A stretch of 64,000 bases of DNA from Pseudopedobacter sp037968815 (GTDB taxonomy: Bacteria > Bacteroidota > Bacteroidia > Sphingobacteriales > Sphingobacteriaceae): positions 62,001-126,000 of the forward strand of contig JBBKWF010000008.1 in NCBI GenBank assembly GCA_037968815.1, written 5' to 3'. Position numbers and translations under genes: made by a program. Below the pieces are notes generated by a model. It saw nothing but the letters and a program-made list of their open reading frames with translations. It made no database searches and was not told where the DNA came from. This document shows positions 17,399 through 25,763 of this stretch, one piece after another. Within the stretch, counting starts at the first letter, position 1, and the number at the start of each line of letters is the position of its first letter.

Positions 17399-17964
17399 GC
17401 TTTTTTAAATCTTGGCGTAAACTTGGGCTTGGCAACAACAGTTTCTGTTTCAATTGCTACCGATTCTGTTTTTTTATGTTGAAATGGGATGTACTTTTCT
17501 TGGTTGATTTTCTGGTAAGCGTTTAACGGAATTGCGGTGTTAACAGTTGGAGTAACGGTGTTTGGTTTAATCCAATCTAAATCCTTTTTACGCCAAACGT
17601 AAACTAAACCCAGTAATAAAACGCTTAAAAAAGCCAGCATTTCTGTGAAACTTAACCAGCCCCAACGTCCGTCTAAAGCAATTAATTCTTTGTCTGCAAA
17701 AACGGTTGCCCATGGAAATACAAAAATCATCTCTACATCAAACAGTAAAAAGATAAGCGCAATTACATAGAAACGACTGTTAAATTGTATCCAGGAACTG
17801 CCTGTAGGTTCTTCGCCACATTCGTAAGAGCTGTTTTTTTCTGGATTTGGATGATGAGGAGCAATTAATTTATTCACTGCAAAAGCACCACCAACCGCTA
17901 ATAAGCCAGTGATCAAAAAGATCAGGACTTTGCCAAATTCGGTAATGCTGGAGACTTCTTCCAT
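17395..17964 (-). CDS. nuoA: NADH-quinone oxidoreductase subunit A with long C-tail
   Basis: A small membrane subunit of complex I. Three helices are visible, with the family stretches SSYECGEEP and RFYVIALIFLLFDVEMIFVFPW (in parts). At 189 residues it is longer than the usual 120-150; the surplus is a Lys/Thr/Pro-rich C-terminal tail of about 50 residues. It is cotranslated with nuoB. No other nuo gene lies within the window. Confidence 0.95.
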   Translation of the reverse strand: MEEVSSITEFGKVLIFLITGLLAVGGAFAVNKLIAPHHPNPEKNSSYECGEEPTGSSWIQFNSRFYVIALIFLLFDVEMIFVFPWATVFADKELIALDGRWGWLSFTEMLAFLSVLLLGLVYVWRKKDLDWIKPNTVTPTVNTAIPLNAYQKINQEKYIPFQHKKTESVAIETETVVAKPKFTPRFKKA

Positions 17965-18039
17965 AGCGCAAAGTTAATTAATGGACGCATATTTTTAGCA
18001 AATATTACAGATATGATTTTAAAATGCCATTTTTGGCGA

Positions 18040-19230
18040 ATGAATTACGATGCGGTTATAATTGGTGGTGGTGCTTGTGGCTTAATGTGTGCCGTACAAG
18101 CTGGTTTTTTAGGTAAACGCACTTTAATTTTAGAAAAGAACAATCAAGTTGGCGCTAAAATTTTGATTTCGGGTGGAGGGCGTTGTAATTACACCAACCT
18201 TTACACCGAGGCAAAGAACTTTATTTCTGCCAATCCACATTTTATAAAATCGGCTTTATCGCAATGGACGGTGGATGATTCTGTTTCGTTTTTTGAAACT
18301 TACGGAATTACCGGGCAAGAGAAAACTTTAGGTCAGTTATTCCCGACTTCAAACAAGGCAAAAGACATTGTAAATATATTCACCGATTTATGCGAGCAGT
18401 TGGATCAAACTATTTCTTTAAATAGCGAAGTGAAGTCCGTAAAGCAAACCGAAAACGGTTTTGAAGTAGTTTTTGATAGCAACGGTAAAAACCAAACAGT
18501 TTCAGCTAAAAGTGTAGTGATGGCGAGCGGTGGTTTGCCGATTGCTAAAATGGGAGCGACAGATTTCTCTTTAAAAGTAGCACACCAATTTGGATTAAAA
18601 ATCGAAAAAACTGCACCAGCTTTAGTGCCTTTAACCATCACCGGAAAAGAAGAAGCTTTTTTTGCAGGTTTATCTGGCAATTCAATTTTCGCTAATGTAA
18701 TGTTGCCACACATCAGTTTCGAAGAAAATATTTTATTTACACATTGGGGTTTAAGCGGTCCTGCTATATTACAAATTTCATCTTACTGGAAACCCGGGGA
18801 TAGTATTGTTGTCGATTTATTGCCTCAACAAAATATTATAGCTTTAATTGAAGAGGAGCGGGGCATTAATGGAAAAAAACAGCTTTCTACTTTTTTAAGC
18901 AATTTTTACACCCGCAAATTTGTGGATGCCATTGCTGATTTAATTCCAACTCAAAAAAATCTGGCTTCTTTAAGTAAAGATGATTTTATAACTATTGAAA
19001 ACTTTATCCATCATTTTAAAGTGAAACCTGCTGGCGATAAAGGTTATGATAAAGCGGAAGTAATGCGTGGCGGTGTTTCTACCGATGAACTTTCTTCAAA
19101 AACTTTAGAAGCTAAAAAAGTACCCGGTTTGTTTTTTGGTGGCGAATGCGTAGATGTTACGGGCTGGTTAGGTGGTTATAATTTCCAGTGGGCTTGGGCT
19201 TCGGGCTTTGTAATTGCGCAGCATATTTAG
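18040..19230 (+). CDS. HI0933/YhiN-type FAD-dependent oxidoreductase
   Basis: From the ATG at 18040 the protein has 396 residues and begins with the FAD loop MNYDAVIIGGGACGLMCA. It continues with the family marks GAKILISGGGRCNYTN (about residue 42), FFETYGI, and near the end FFGGECVDVTGWLGGYNFQWA. The family is a flavoprotein group of unknown substrate; older names include BaiN. It is divergent from nuoA with 75 bases between. Confidence 0.9.
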   Translation: MNYDAVIIGGGACGLMCAVQAGFLGKRTLILEKNNQVGAKILISGGGRCNYTNLYTEAKNFISANPHFIKSALSQWTVDDSVSFFETYGITGQEKTLGQLFPTSNKAKDIVNIFTDLCEQLDQTISLNSEVKSVKQTENGFEVVFDSNGKNQTVSAKSVVMASGGLPIAKMGATDFSLKVAHQFGLKIEKTAPALVPLTITGKEEAFFAGLSGNSIFANVMLPHISFEENILFTHWGLSGPAILQISSYWKPGDSIVVDLLPQQNIIALIEEERGINGKKQLSTFLSNFYTRKFVDAIADLIPTQKNLASLSKDDFITIENFIHHFKVKPAGDKGYDKAEVMRGGVSTDELSSKTLEAKKVPGLFFGGECVDVTGWLGGYNFQWAWASGFVIAQHI

Positions 19231-19400
19231 TTCTTTTGCCTTGCTGTTCTTTAAATAGAGTGAGGCGATTTACAGATTGGATAATGTATGGGTTTTCCAA
19301 ACGCTCAATTTTGCCATATGAAACTAGAGACTGTGGTAGACTTTATTGAATAGTAAAACACTTTAAACATAATTTTAACAAATATATAATTACAAAAAAA

Positions 19401-20147
19401 ATGCGTCATTTATTAATTTTAATCTTAACACTTTCAAACCTTTACGCTGTTGCATTAAATAAAAGCAGTTTTCTTGCAGATACTTCGCATATAACTAATG
19501 ATAACGTTTTATATAAAGTTTCACAAGACGACAGTTATGTTTACCTAAACATCAGCACTATAGATAAAAATACAGCAATGTCTATAATTAGAAATGGTCT
19601 TACCGTTTATTATGACATTAAAGGCAAGAAAAAGAAGGATGTGTATGTGAAATATCCATATAGTAGCGGACCAAAAAAATTTCAACAAGGCTCAAGAGGA
19701 AATAATGATGCTAACGCTAGTGACTTGAAAAAAGTTATTGAAAACTTACCCATAGAAGCAGAATATTCTTTTTTTAAAGAAAAAAAAGTGTTTAATAAAA
19801 TCTTAAATGGTTTAGGAATTGCGATTGTAACCGACTATACAGCTTCTAATCAATTGTTTGAATTTTCAATTAAGATGGCAAAAGCTAAAATATCTTCTAA
19901 AGCAGATAGTGATTTTTCTAAATTAACCATAGGCGTTGTTACTAATAAAATGGATGAGAATACTAATTCAGAAAGAGCACAAGGTCAAAACTCAGAAATG
20001 AGAAGTGGCGGAGGTGGACGTGGTGGAAGTGGAGGTGGTGGTCGTGGAGGAAATCGTGGTGGTGGCGGAATGGGACGTCAAAATGGACAGCGACCAGATT
20101 CAACAATAGAAAAGGTAACTATAGACTTTTGGTTTGATGCCAAATAA
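19401..20147 (+). CDS. Exported protein with glycine-rich tail, function unknown
   Basis: I do not recognise this 248-residue protein. It has a signal peptide (MRHLLILILTLSNLYAVA). A beta-rich middle follows, with YKVSQDDSYVYLNISTID-like strands. Near residues 192-230 is a low-complexity Gly/Arg stretch (RGGSGGGGRGGNRGGGGMGR), then a final strand VTIDFWFDAK. The Gly/Arg linker could be flexible or surface-binding. A 1.3-kb non-coding repeat region follows. Confidence 0.65.
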   Translation: MRHLLILILTLSNLYAVALNKSSFLADTSHITNDNVLYKVSQDDSYVYLNISTIDKNTAMSIIRNGLTVYYDIKGKKKKDVYVKYPYSSGPKKFQQGSRGNNDANASDLKKVIENLPIEAEYSFFKEKKVFNKILNGLGIAIVTDYTASNQLFEFSIKMAKAKISSKADSDFSKLTIGVVTNKMDENTNSERAQGQNSEMRSGGGGRGGSGGGGRGGNRGGGGMGRQNGQRPDSTIEKVTIDFWFDAK

Positions 20148-20188
20148 ACATTTCCCTTTATTGTTACTTTTTCAGGATCATAAATGCC

Positions 20189-20305
20189 TTTTGTCCAAGC
20201 AGGCTTTCTCTTTTTCGAGAACCCTGCGTTTTTATTCATGAAAAGATTGTTATTAAGCTTTGAAATCTTTCCGGCTCATTGCCGCCGGAAGGGCTAGTTC
20301 TTTTC
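20189..20305 (+). repeat. GTCCAAGCAGG hairpin unit, copy A
   Basis: It begins TTGTCCAAGCAGGCTTTCTC, folds back with GAGAACCCTGC, then has TTATTCATGAAAAG and a second part with AGCTTTGAAATCTT and GCTCATTGCC. The unit is repeated almost fully at 20579-20695, partly at 21057-21115, and inverted at 61181-61219. Confidence 0.8.
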
Positions 20306-20578
20306 AGATGAAAGGAACCAAAAATCTTTTTTTGTGGCACAGGTGCTTTGGGCGCAAAGCCAGCGCACATCAGAAAATCAAGAGCGCTGATTTTTACTAG
20401 GATTAGGTAAACGAGGTTTTCTGCAAACCCGACGTAAAACCGCTATCGCTATAGGCTTGGTATTGCTTTTACTTTCTTTTGTGCTACTGATTTTCTGATT
20501 AGCCAGCACTCCCAACGCTCCTTATTTTATGGAAACAGGCTTGTTTTTCTAAGCAGAGCCTCGCGATTGAGCGCAGGG

Positions 20579-20695
20579 CTTTGTCCAAGCAGGGTTTCTC
20601 TTTTGCGAGAACCCTGTGTTTTATTCATGAAAAGGTTGTTATTAAGCTTTGAAATCTTCCCGGCTCATTGCCACCGGAAGAGCTAGTCACTTTTT
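20579..20695 (+). repeat. GTCCAAGCAGG hairpin unit, copy B
   Basis: It is nearly identical to copy A along about 115 bases, including the hairpin GCAGGGTTTCTC / GAGAACCCTG and the following AGCTTTGAAATCTT segment. Confidence 0.8.
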
Positions 20696-20716
20696 TCCGC
20701 AAAAAGTAACCAAAAA

Positions 20717-20786
20717 CTCTCCGCTGCGCCGGTTGCTACAAAGGGAGTGCTTTTATTTCTTCATCTATTCCGCAACCGCCAAGGCG
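20717..20786 (+). repeat. 70-bp dispersed repeat, also found inverted at 26000-26070
   Basis: The reverse complement of 26000-26070 aligns along the full length, sharing GCGCCGGTTGCTACAA, TTATTTCTTCATC and TTCCGCAACCGCCAA. Roughly 60 of 70 positions agree by eye. Confidence 0.75.
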
Positions 20787-20948
20787 GAATTTATCGGTTA
20801 TTAATGGTTGTGCTTTTATTCTAAATTTTCTTTTAAATTATTCTATTATTGAAAAAGCAGAGCCTTTCGAGTGAGCGTAGGGCTGGTAAAACGCCGAGCC
20901 GGGAGCTGGCCTTGTGTGGATGAAGGATCGTTTTACATTGATTTTTTG

Positions 20949-20976
20949 GTAACTTTTTTATCAAGAAAAAAGTTAC
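20949..20976. repeat. Perfect 11-bp hairpin GTAACTTTTTT
   Basis: GTAACTTTTTT and AAAAAAGTTAC flank a 6-base loop. Looser relatives are near 20297 and 20691, each followed by CAAAAA; this looks like one more dispersed hairpin family. Confidence 0.65.
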
Positions 20977-21056
20977 TTGAGTTGGCCGCTCAAGAGGCCG
21001 GAAAGGTTGAGCGAAAGCCTTAGCTTCGATTAATAAGAATATTTAAAATTAAAATC

Positions 21057-21115
21057 TTTTGTCCAAGCAGGGTTTCTCTTTTTCGAGAACCCTGCGTTTT
21101 TATTCATGAAAAGGT
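21057..21115 (+). repeat. GTCCAAGCAGG hairpin unit, copy C (shortened)
   Basis: It keeps the hairpin and the TTATTCATGAAAAGG segment of copies A and B, then diverges. Confidence 0.75.
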
Positions 21116-21159
21116 TTCGACCAAACAGGGTCTTTCTAACGCTATTAAGTTAACGATCC

Positions 21160-21252
21160 GTCATGTTGAACGAAAGTGAAACATCTCACAAATAGGTAGC
21201 AAATTCTATGAGCAGACCTTACGTTGTGACGTTTGGTTACCTCAACGTGACG
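21160..21252. repeat. GTCATGTTGA palindrome family (copy 2)
   Basis: The left arm is CGTCATGTTGAACGAAAGTG followed by AAACATCTCAC; the right arm ends in CCTCAACGTGACG. See 6936-7025 for the family. Confidence 0.65.
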
Positions 21253-21360
21253 TGAAATCTTCTTAAATAATGATATTGGGGAGGTACTCTCCTTTACTTC
21301 CTTGGTTTTTATATTTATTGAGGCTTCGTAACAGTTAAATCAGATTGGGAATCTAAATAG

Positions 21361-21415
21361 ACACAAGAAGCCATTACACTTTTTCCTTTCCCTTCATTCT
21401 TGCGCCAAAGTGGGG
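21361..21415 (-). repeat. 55-bp element after the nuclease gene (copy 1)
   Basis: It aligns with 22409-22461, sharing ACAAGAAGC, CTTTTTC and CCCTTCATTCTTGCGC plus GGGG. Read on the minus strand, GCGCAAGAA and TTCTTGTG can pair over a loop of about 28 bases. The core lies 15-40 bases after the stop codon of the nuclease gene. Confidence 0.7.
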
Positions 21416-21429
21416 TCTCTGAAATGGGT

Positions 21430-22365
21430 TTATTTTCCTAGCTCTTTAATAGTTTCGTCACTTAAGACCGTTGCACAGTATCTTGCCCAAAGTAGCATTG
21501 TCCATTCTCTATGTTCCCAGTCTATGTCAAGTTTTTGGATGTTTCTAATAAAGTCAGAATAGGTTACTATTATAAAGTTTGAATTTTCTTTACTCAATAA
21601 ATCCTGGAACCCCTTAGCCGTTTCAATTGCACTAATGTCGTCTTGAAAACAGAAAATTCCAGTGTAAACAAAAGCGTATTTTTTATTTTGAAGAAGACCT
21701 TCTGCTATAAGTTGATTTCTGAATAATTGATTAGTCTTGCTTTTCTTTAATTCGTCAAATTCAGCAATGAATGAGACACTTTTAGAAAACAGATCTCTGT
21801 AAGAAGGCTTATCATATTCTGTTGCAGAAAAGGTGTCTGTATATTTACATTCCCAACCGATAAGTCCAATCTTATCGTTTTCCTCAACCTCAAATGCGAT
21901 GTCAAATGCAGAATTGTCTTTAGTATATTTTTCAATTGGGGCATACTCAAAAATTACTCGCCTTAACTTTGTTAATCTTGGATAAAAGGTTTTTAATACA
22001 CATAAGCCAAAAGTTTTGTCAGCATTTAATTCTCCGAAGAAATTAAAACATAAAGGTTGGCTTGAAAGAAGGTTATTGAACAATCTGTCTTGTTCCATCA
22101 GTCCTGATTCTTGTTCCTTTCTGTCTGTAAGTGTTTGCTCAACTGAAGATATGGAACTTTCGGTAAGAAAGTTTTTCTTTGAAATATTGCCTTTCGTAAT
22201 TGTATTGCAAACTCTTTCGGTGTGTACTCTAGGATGTTGTCCAGGTTCTTCTGATAAAACATTGGTTCGCCACCAACCTTGATGAAGTCGCATGCGTTTT
22301 TTAAATCCTGTTTCGTTCGGAACTGGTCCAAACCTTTCGCTTAAAGTTGTTTGTTTATCGTTCAT
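21430..22365 (-). CDS. PGN_0703-like putative restriction endonuclease, PD-(D/E)XK
   Basis: This 311-residue protein matches the pattern of the PGN_0703 family of putative restriction nucleases. It opens with RMRLHQGWWRTNVL (residues 24-37), has RLFNNLLSSQPLCFNFFGEL (residues 94-113), and the nuclease core E140, D155 and E172-C-K174, i.e. a PD-(D/E)XK arrangement. No methyltransferase gene lies beside it, so a classical restriction-modification pair is not evident. It is second in line on the minus strand after a HEPN-type gene, and a copy of the same 55-bp element follows each. Defence against foreign DNA is inferred. Confidence 0.8.
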   Translation of the reverse strand: MNDKQTTLSERFGPVPNETGFKKRMRLHQGWWRTNVLSEEPGQHPRVHTERVCNTITKGNISKKNFLTESSISSVEQTLTDRKEQESGLMEQDRLFNNLLSSQPLCFNFFGELNADKTFGLCVLKTFYPRLTKLRRVIFEYAPIEKYTKDNSAFDIAFEVEENDKIGLIGWECKYTDTFSATEYDKPSYRDLFSKSVSFIAEFDELKKSKTNQLFRNQLIAEGLLQNKKYAFVYTGIFCFQDDISAIETAKGFQDLLSKENSNFIIVTYSDFIRNIQKLDIDWEHREWTMLLWARYCATVLSDETIKELGK

Positions 22366-22408
22366 AATATTGTTTTGCTCGTTAGTGTTATTGGTATTTC
22401 TATATCTA

Positions 22409-22461
22409 GCACAAGAAGCTTTGCCCTTTTTCTAACCCTTCATTCTTGCGCTAAAGAGGGG
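22409..22461 (-). repeat. 53-bp element after the HEPN gene (copy 2)
   Basis: It is the partner of 21361-21415. On the minus strand it lies 57 bases after the HEPN stop codon and 44 bases before the nuclease start. GCGCAAGAA and TTCTTGTGC form its arms. Confidence 0.7.
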
Positions 22462-22517
22462 ACTATTGTAAATAGGTACAAATTTTTGTTTAAGCACCAA
22501 AACCCGTATTACTATAG

Positions 22518-23843
22518 CTATAGTTCTGGGGCGTTTTTTAAGTCACTTTTCAAACCTAAATTTGCCAATATCAGACGTAAAGAAATTTTTCTTAAACAGA
22601 AGATTTGAGATTTTAAATCTTTTTCACTTATCGAGTTGACACTTCCGTGTGTTAATTTATCTCGTGTTTTTTTTAGCTTATTAAATGAATATCCAAAATC
22701 TAATGGATTTATACAATTTAATTTTAAAGTCTCTTCTAAAGGACCTTTTAAAGGTTTAATTTCGATTTTCTTGATAAGACCATTCCATTTATCCTTTAGT
22801 AAATCTATATCTTCTTTTTGCTCTAAAGACGATGAAATCAAATCAAATGCTTTTCTAAAGTTATCTTCTTTTGATTCTTTAAATATAAATTTTTCAATTT
22901 GTTGTTTGATGTTGAAAATCTCAATTATATTAAAAAGCAGTAAAAATGAAGCGGTTAAATCTACTTCTCTTGAGTGTAAATAATTATCTATTGCCTTATC
23001 AAATTGCTTTTCTTTCGTGAGATAATTAGAATACCAATCTGTTTTTAAAATTTTCTCAATTCGGCAGTTTTCTTCTAAATGATAGAAAACTGGCGAAAAG
23101 TCGGAAACAAATGTTTTGTTGCTTGGTGAAGTGTCTCGATAAATAAAAATCTGATCTTCTGTTCTGTAGGTTAGCTTTTCGAATATTATTCTAATTCCAA
23201 AACAGAAAGATAAAAAGCTACATATTATTTCAAGAGACCTTTTAGCTTGTTCAAAAGCTAAATCGTCAAACTTATAGGTTATGGTAGGAATTTTTTTTAC
23301 AGTAAATTGTTCACTTCCTCGTTTTTCATTGTTTGTAAATTCTAATTCTGGTCTAAAAGATATCTCTTTCGCGTCATAGAAGTCTTTCATTCCATTCATT
23401 CGAGAAATGGAAAAATCATTTTTGTCTTTTAAATTAGTGAAAAAAGAGTAAAATGAATTAACCGTTTTTAATCCATTTTTATTCAAGAATGCCTTTCCTT
23501 CATTTACAAATTCCTTGTGTCTATTCGGAAATACTAAGGCTATTTTACTTACGTAAATAGTGAAGTAAGTATTTTGGATATCACTCTGAAAAGATTGTGT
23601 TCTGTATATTCTACTTTTGTCTAAAAAAAGAGCAACCTCTGTTCCTGTAATTTCAAAATTGTCTTCAAAAAGTCCATGAGAACCTTTTGATATCATAAAG
23701 TTACTGTCAATTTGAGAACCGACTTCATTGTCTATTATCTGAAAACACATTTCATCGTCAGTTACAAATAAATGAGCGTGGAATGTTTCGGATGAAATCT
23801 TTTTATCCTTAAATTTTAATTCTATGCAAAAATATTCTTTCAC
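22518..23843 (-). CDS. HEPN-domain protein, ApeA-like defence candidate
   Basis: A 441-residue protein with no annotated name I am sure of. The N-terminal half is beta-rich. The C-terminal half is helical and contains R394-DKLT-H399 (TRDKLTHG), the R-x4-H motif of HEPN ribonucleases, preceded by a long helix (LTASFLLLFNIIEIF). A beta N-domain with a C-terminal HEPN resembles ApeA, an abortive-infection antiphage protein. The start is GTG at 23843: the codon before it is a stop in frame, and the next ATG is 31 codons inside. The gene is AT-rich and has a dyad-rich promoter. RNA cleavage on infection is a guess from the motif. Confidence 0.6.
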   Translation of the reverse strand: MKEYFCIELKFKDKKISSETFHAHLFVTDDEMCFQIIDNEVGSQIDSNFMISKGSHGLFEDNFEITGTEVALFLDKSRIYRTQSFQSDIQNTYFTIYVSKIALVFPNRHKEFVNEGKAFLNKNGLKTVNSFYSFFTNLKDKNDFSISRMNGMKDFYDAKEISFRPELEFTNNEKRGSEQFTVKKIPTITYKFDDLAFEQAKRSLEIICSFLSFCFGIRIIFEKLTYRTEDQIFIYRDTSPSNKTFVSDFSPVFYHLEENCRIEKILKTDWYSNYLTKEKQFDKAIDNYLHSREVDLTASFLLLFNIIEIFNIKQQIEKFIFKESKEDNFRKAFDLISSSLEQKEDIDLLKDKWNGLIKKIEIKPLKGPLEETLKLNCINPLDFGYSFNKLKKTRDKLTHGSVNSISEKDLKSQIFCLRKISLRLILANLGLKSDLKNAPEL

Positions 23844-23897
23844 TCACGATGCTTTTTTAATGCCACATAACTTATTATATATGCAACTGAGTCACAC

Positions 23898-23943
23898 ATA
23901 TACAAGTACTTGTTGTATATGAGCAGCTTTTAGGTGTATATGT
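23898..23943. promoter_or_regulatory. Dyad-rich operator candidate before the HEPN gene
   Basis: ATATACAA (23898-23905) and TTGTATAT (23913-23920) are a perfect inverted pair, and a third half-site GTGTATATGT lies at 23934. The sites are 55-100 bases upstream of the HEPN start. No regulator gene lies beside them. Confidence 0.4.
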
Positions 23944-24069
23944 TTTTTCTAAATATATCGAAATATTTAAATCTTCCACAATAATTTATGTCGTTTAAGT
24001 ATTGTAGCTCAGACAATAGGAAAGTATAATCGGAATTTATGAATAACTAAGTAAGGAGTATTTTAAAAT

Positions 24070-25161
24070 CTATCCCAACTTCCTAATCCCAAACCGATTG
24101 ATTAAATAAATAGCTAACCAATAGCCCAAGGCTACAAAAGGGTATAGCCCGAAAATTAAGATATAATAACCATGAAACCGACTGGCATCAGCGCCAATGA
24201 TATAATCAATAAAACTGAAGGAGAATGAATAAATCAACATCGCTAAAAATGGCACAATGGCACTACCAAAAAGTACAATGCGGTTAGATTTACTTGGACT
24301 TGCTTTTTGGTTTTTGTATAATATGAAGAGATGAATCATTAAAAAAAGGGTCCCGAAAGCGTACATCAAACCGCTAGGTTCAATAGCTAATAAAGTATCG
24401 GCAAACTTTCCAACTTGAGCTTGATAACTTATTTCAATATAATCTGCGGGAAGCGTTTTAAAAGTCCATTGTGCTAATTTATTGTTACCGTTTTTTGTTT
24501 TTCCGAGATTGGTGGTATAAGCTTGGCTGCTATCCTGCGTAATAGAAACCCTTAGATTTTTAAAGGATTTCCAATGCTTAACGGGGCTTAAAGAGTATTT
24601 AAACGTTAGTGCTTTTACCCATTCGGATTGGTCTTCCCAAGCTTCTGCAATATATTCAACCTTTATTTGGTGTGCGCCTTTGCTTAATATAGCCTCAAAA
24701 TATTTTAGGTCCTGCAGTTCGTAGGTGTTGCTGTAGTTTTTTTCAAACTGGATGCTAACTTGCTCCGTTTCACCTTCCGCACCATTAAAATTGTGAGAGA
24801 AGTTTTTGAATTTTGACTCACTCAGTTTACGGTATTCATCGGGTATGTTTTTAATCTCGACAGGAACGCCATCTAACCAAACTTTAAAATCGGCTTTATA
24901 ATCTAAGGCTAAGAAAAGCAATGGAATTTCTGCGTTTGCCGTATTGTTGTTGATATGATAAGTTACCGTAAACTTGGCTTCGGTAAATAATCGGTTGATG
25001 TTGATTTGTATATCCTCGCTCAGGATGTCAATATCCTTGCTAGATAGGGCAGAAGCTACCTTGGTTTTTTCTGTAACCGGCGAAGCCATATTTGCATAGC
25101 AATTGTTCGCTAGCAAAAATAGGATGGTCACCAAACTGAATATCGTTTTCTTAAGAATCAT
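24070..25161 (-). CDS. Exported membrane protein of unknown function
   Basis: Starting at the ATG at 25161 this 363-residue protein has a signal peptide (TIFSLVTILFLLANNCYA). A beta-rich outer domain of about 240 residues with many Tyr/Phe strands follows, then three or four membrane helices in the last 110 residues. I do not recognise a family. A position facing the periplasm is inferred. The gene begins 12 bases after the CAP gene ends, so the two are likely one transcript. Confidence 0.7.
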   Translation of the reverse strand: MILKKTIFSLVTILFLLANNCYANMASPVTEKTKVASALSSKDIDILSEDIQININRLFTEAKFTVTYHINNNTANAEIPLLFLALDYKADFKVWLDGVPVEIKNIPDEYRKLSESKFKNFSHNFNGAEGETEQVSIQFEKNYSNTYELQDLKYFEAILSKGAHQIKVEYIAEAWEDQSEWVKALTFKYSLSPVKHWKSFKNLRVSITQDSSQAYTTNLGKTKNGNNKLAQWTFKTLPADYIEISYQAQVGKFADTLLAIEPSGLMYAFGTLFLMIHLFILYKNQKASPSKSNRIVLFGSAIVPFLAMLIYSFSFSFIDYIIGADASRFHGYYILIFGLYPFVALGYWLAIYLINRFGIRKLG

Positions 25162-25172
25162 AGTTTTTTTGA

Positions 25173-25763
25173 TTACCAAATCATATCCGCAACAGCTACT
25201 TTACCCCATTTTTTATGATACTGAACGCTCAGTCCAATTTTTTTGTAAGATTTATTTAAGCAATTAATGCGGTGACCTAAACTTGCCACATTATGGTCAA
25301 TAAGCCATTGCATAACAATATCTAAACCGGTCTCCATTCCGTACGAACAGCACTCGGCGTAATTTCCTTTTTCACATTTGATTCGTGTATGCCCTTCTTG
25401 TCCGGCTAAACCTTGCTCAATTGCAAAACACTTAGCGTTCTCGTAAGCACTGATATCAAAAAACATTGCTGGTGCAGGCGTAGCTTTTTTTAAATCTGTC
25501 AATAAAGACTTTATATATGGAGAGTTTTTTAAATAGTCGCCGTATTTGCTAGGGCCTTTGTAGTTTTCTACCTCATATTTTGCAAAGTGTTGAGGGTACA
25601 AACGAGCGAGATTAATATACATGATTGCATCTTTTTCAGCCTTTGTTAAAACAGCGATGTCTTTTGCGGTATTTGCAGTTTCTACCTGAGTGGCAGTCCA
25701 TCCTTGGGCAAAGGTTAATAAAGTGCTAATGCAGAGGCTTAAAAATAAAACGGTAGTTTTCAT
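25173..25763 (-). CDS. CAP (SCP/PR1-like) domain protein, exported
   Basis: A 196-residue protein with a signal peptide ending near LTFAQG. The CAP fold is shown by INLARLYPQHFAKYE, the buried helix SAYENAKCFAIEQGL, a first His in EGHTR and GHRINCLNKSYKKIGLSVQY near the end. Four or more cysteines could form disulfides. CAP proteins are secreted; bacterial roles are mostly unknown. Confidence 0.85.
   Translation of the reverse strand: MKTTVLFLSLCISTLLTFAQGWTATQVETANTAKDIAVLTKAEKDAIMYINLARLYPQHFAKYEVENYKGPSKYGDYLKNSPYIKSLLTDLKKATPAPAMFFDISAYENAKCFAIEQGLAGQEGHTRIKCEKGNYAECCSYGMETGLDIVMQWLIDHNVASLGHRINCLNKSYKKIGLSVQYHKKWGKVAVADMIW

Larger units (their letters stand above)
20148..21429. other. 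1.3-kb non-coding repeat-rich region
   Basis: No credible gene is present. The stretch holds three direct copies of a GTCCAAGCAGGGTTTCTC hairpin unit, several GTAACTTTTT hairpins followed by CAAAAA, one arm pair of the GTCATGTTGA family and a unit that recurs inverted at 26000-26070. A 12-bp perfect inverted pair, ATCAGAAAATCA at 20369-20380 and its complement at 20488-20499, flanks another part. It marks the left border of an accessory segment. Confidence 0.75.

Noticed and set aside
22098..22331. A 77-codon minus-strand frame inside the nuclease gene
   Set aside because: It overlaps the nuclease in another frame and has no family features.
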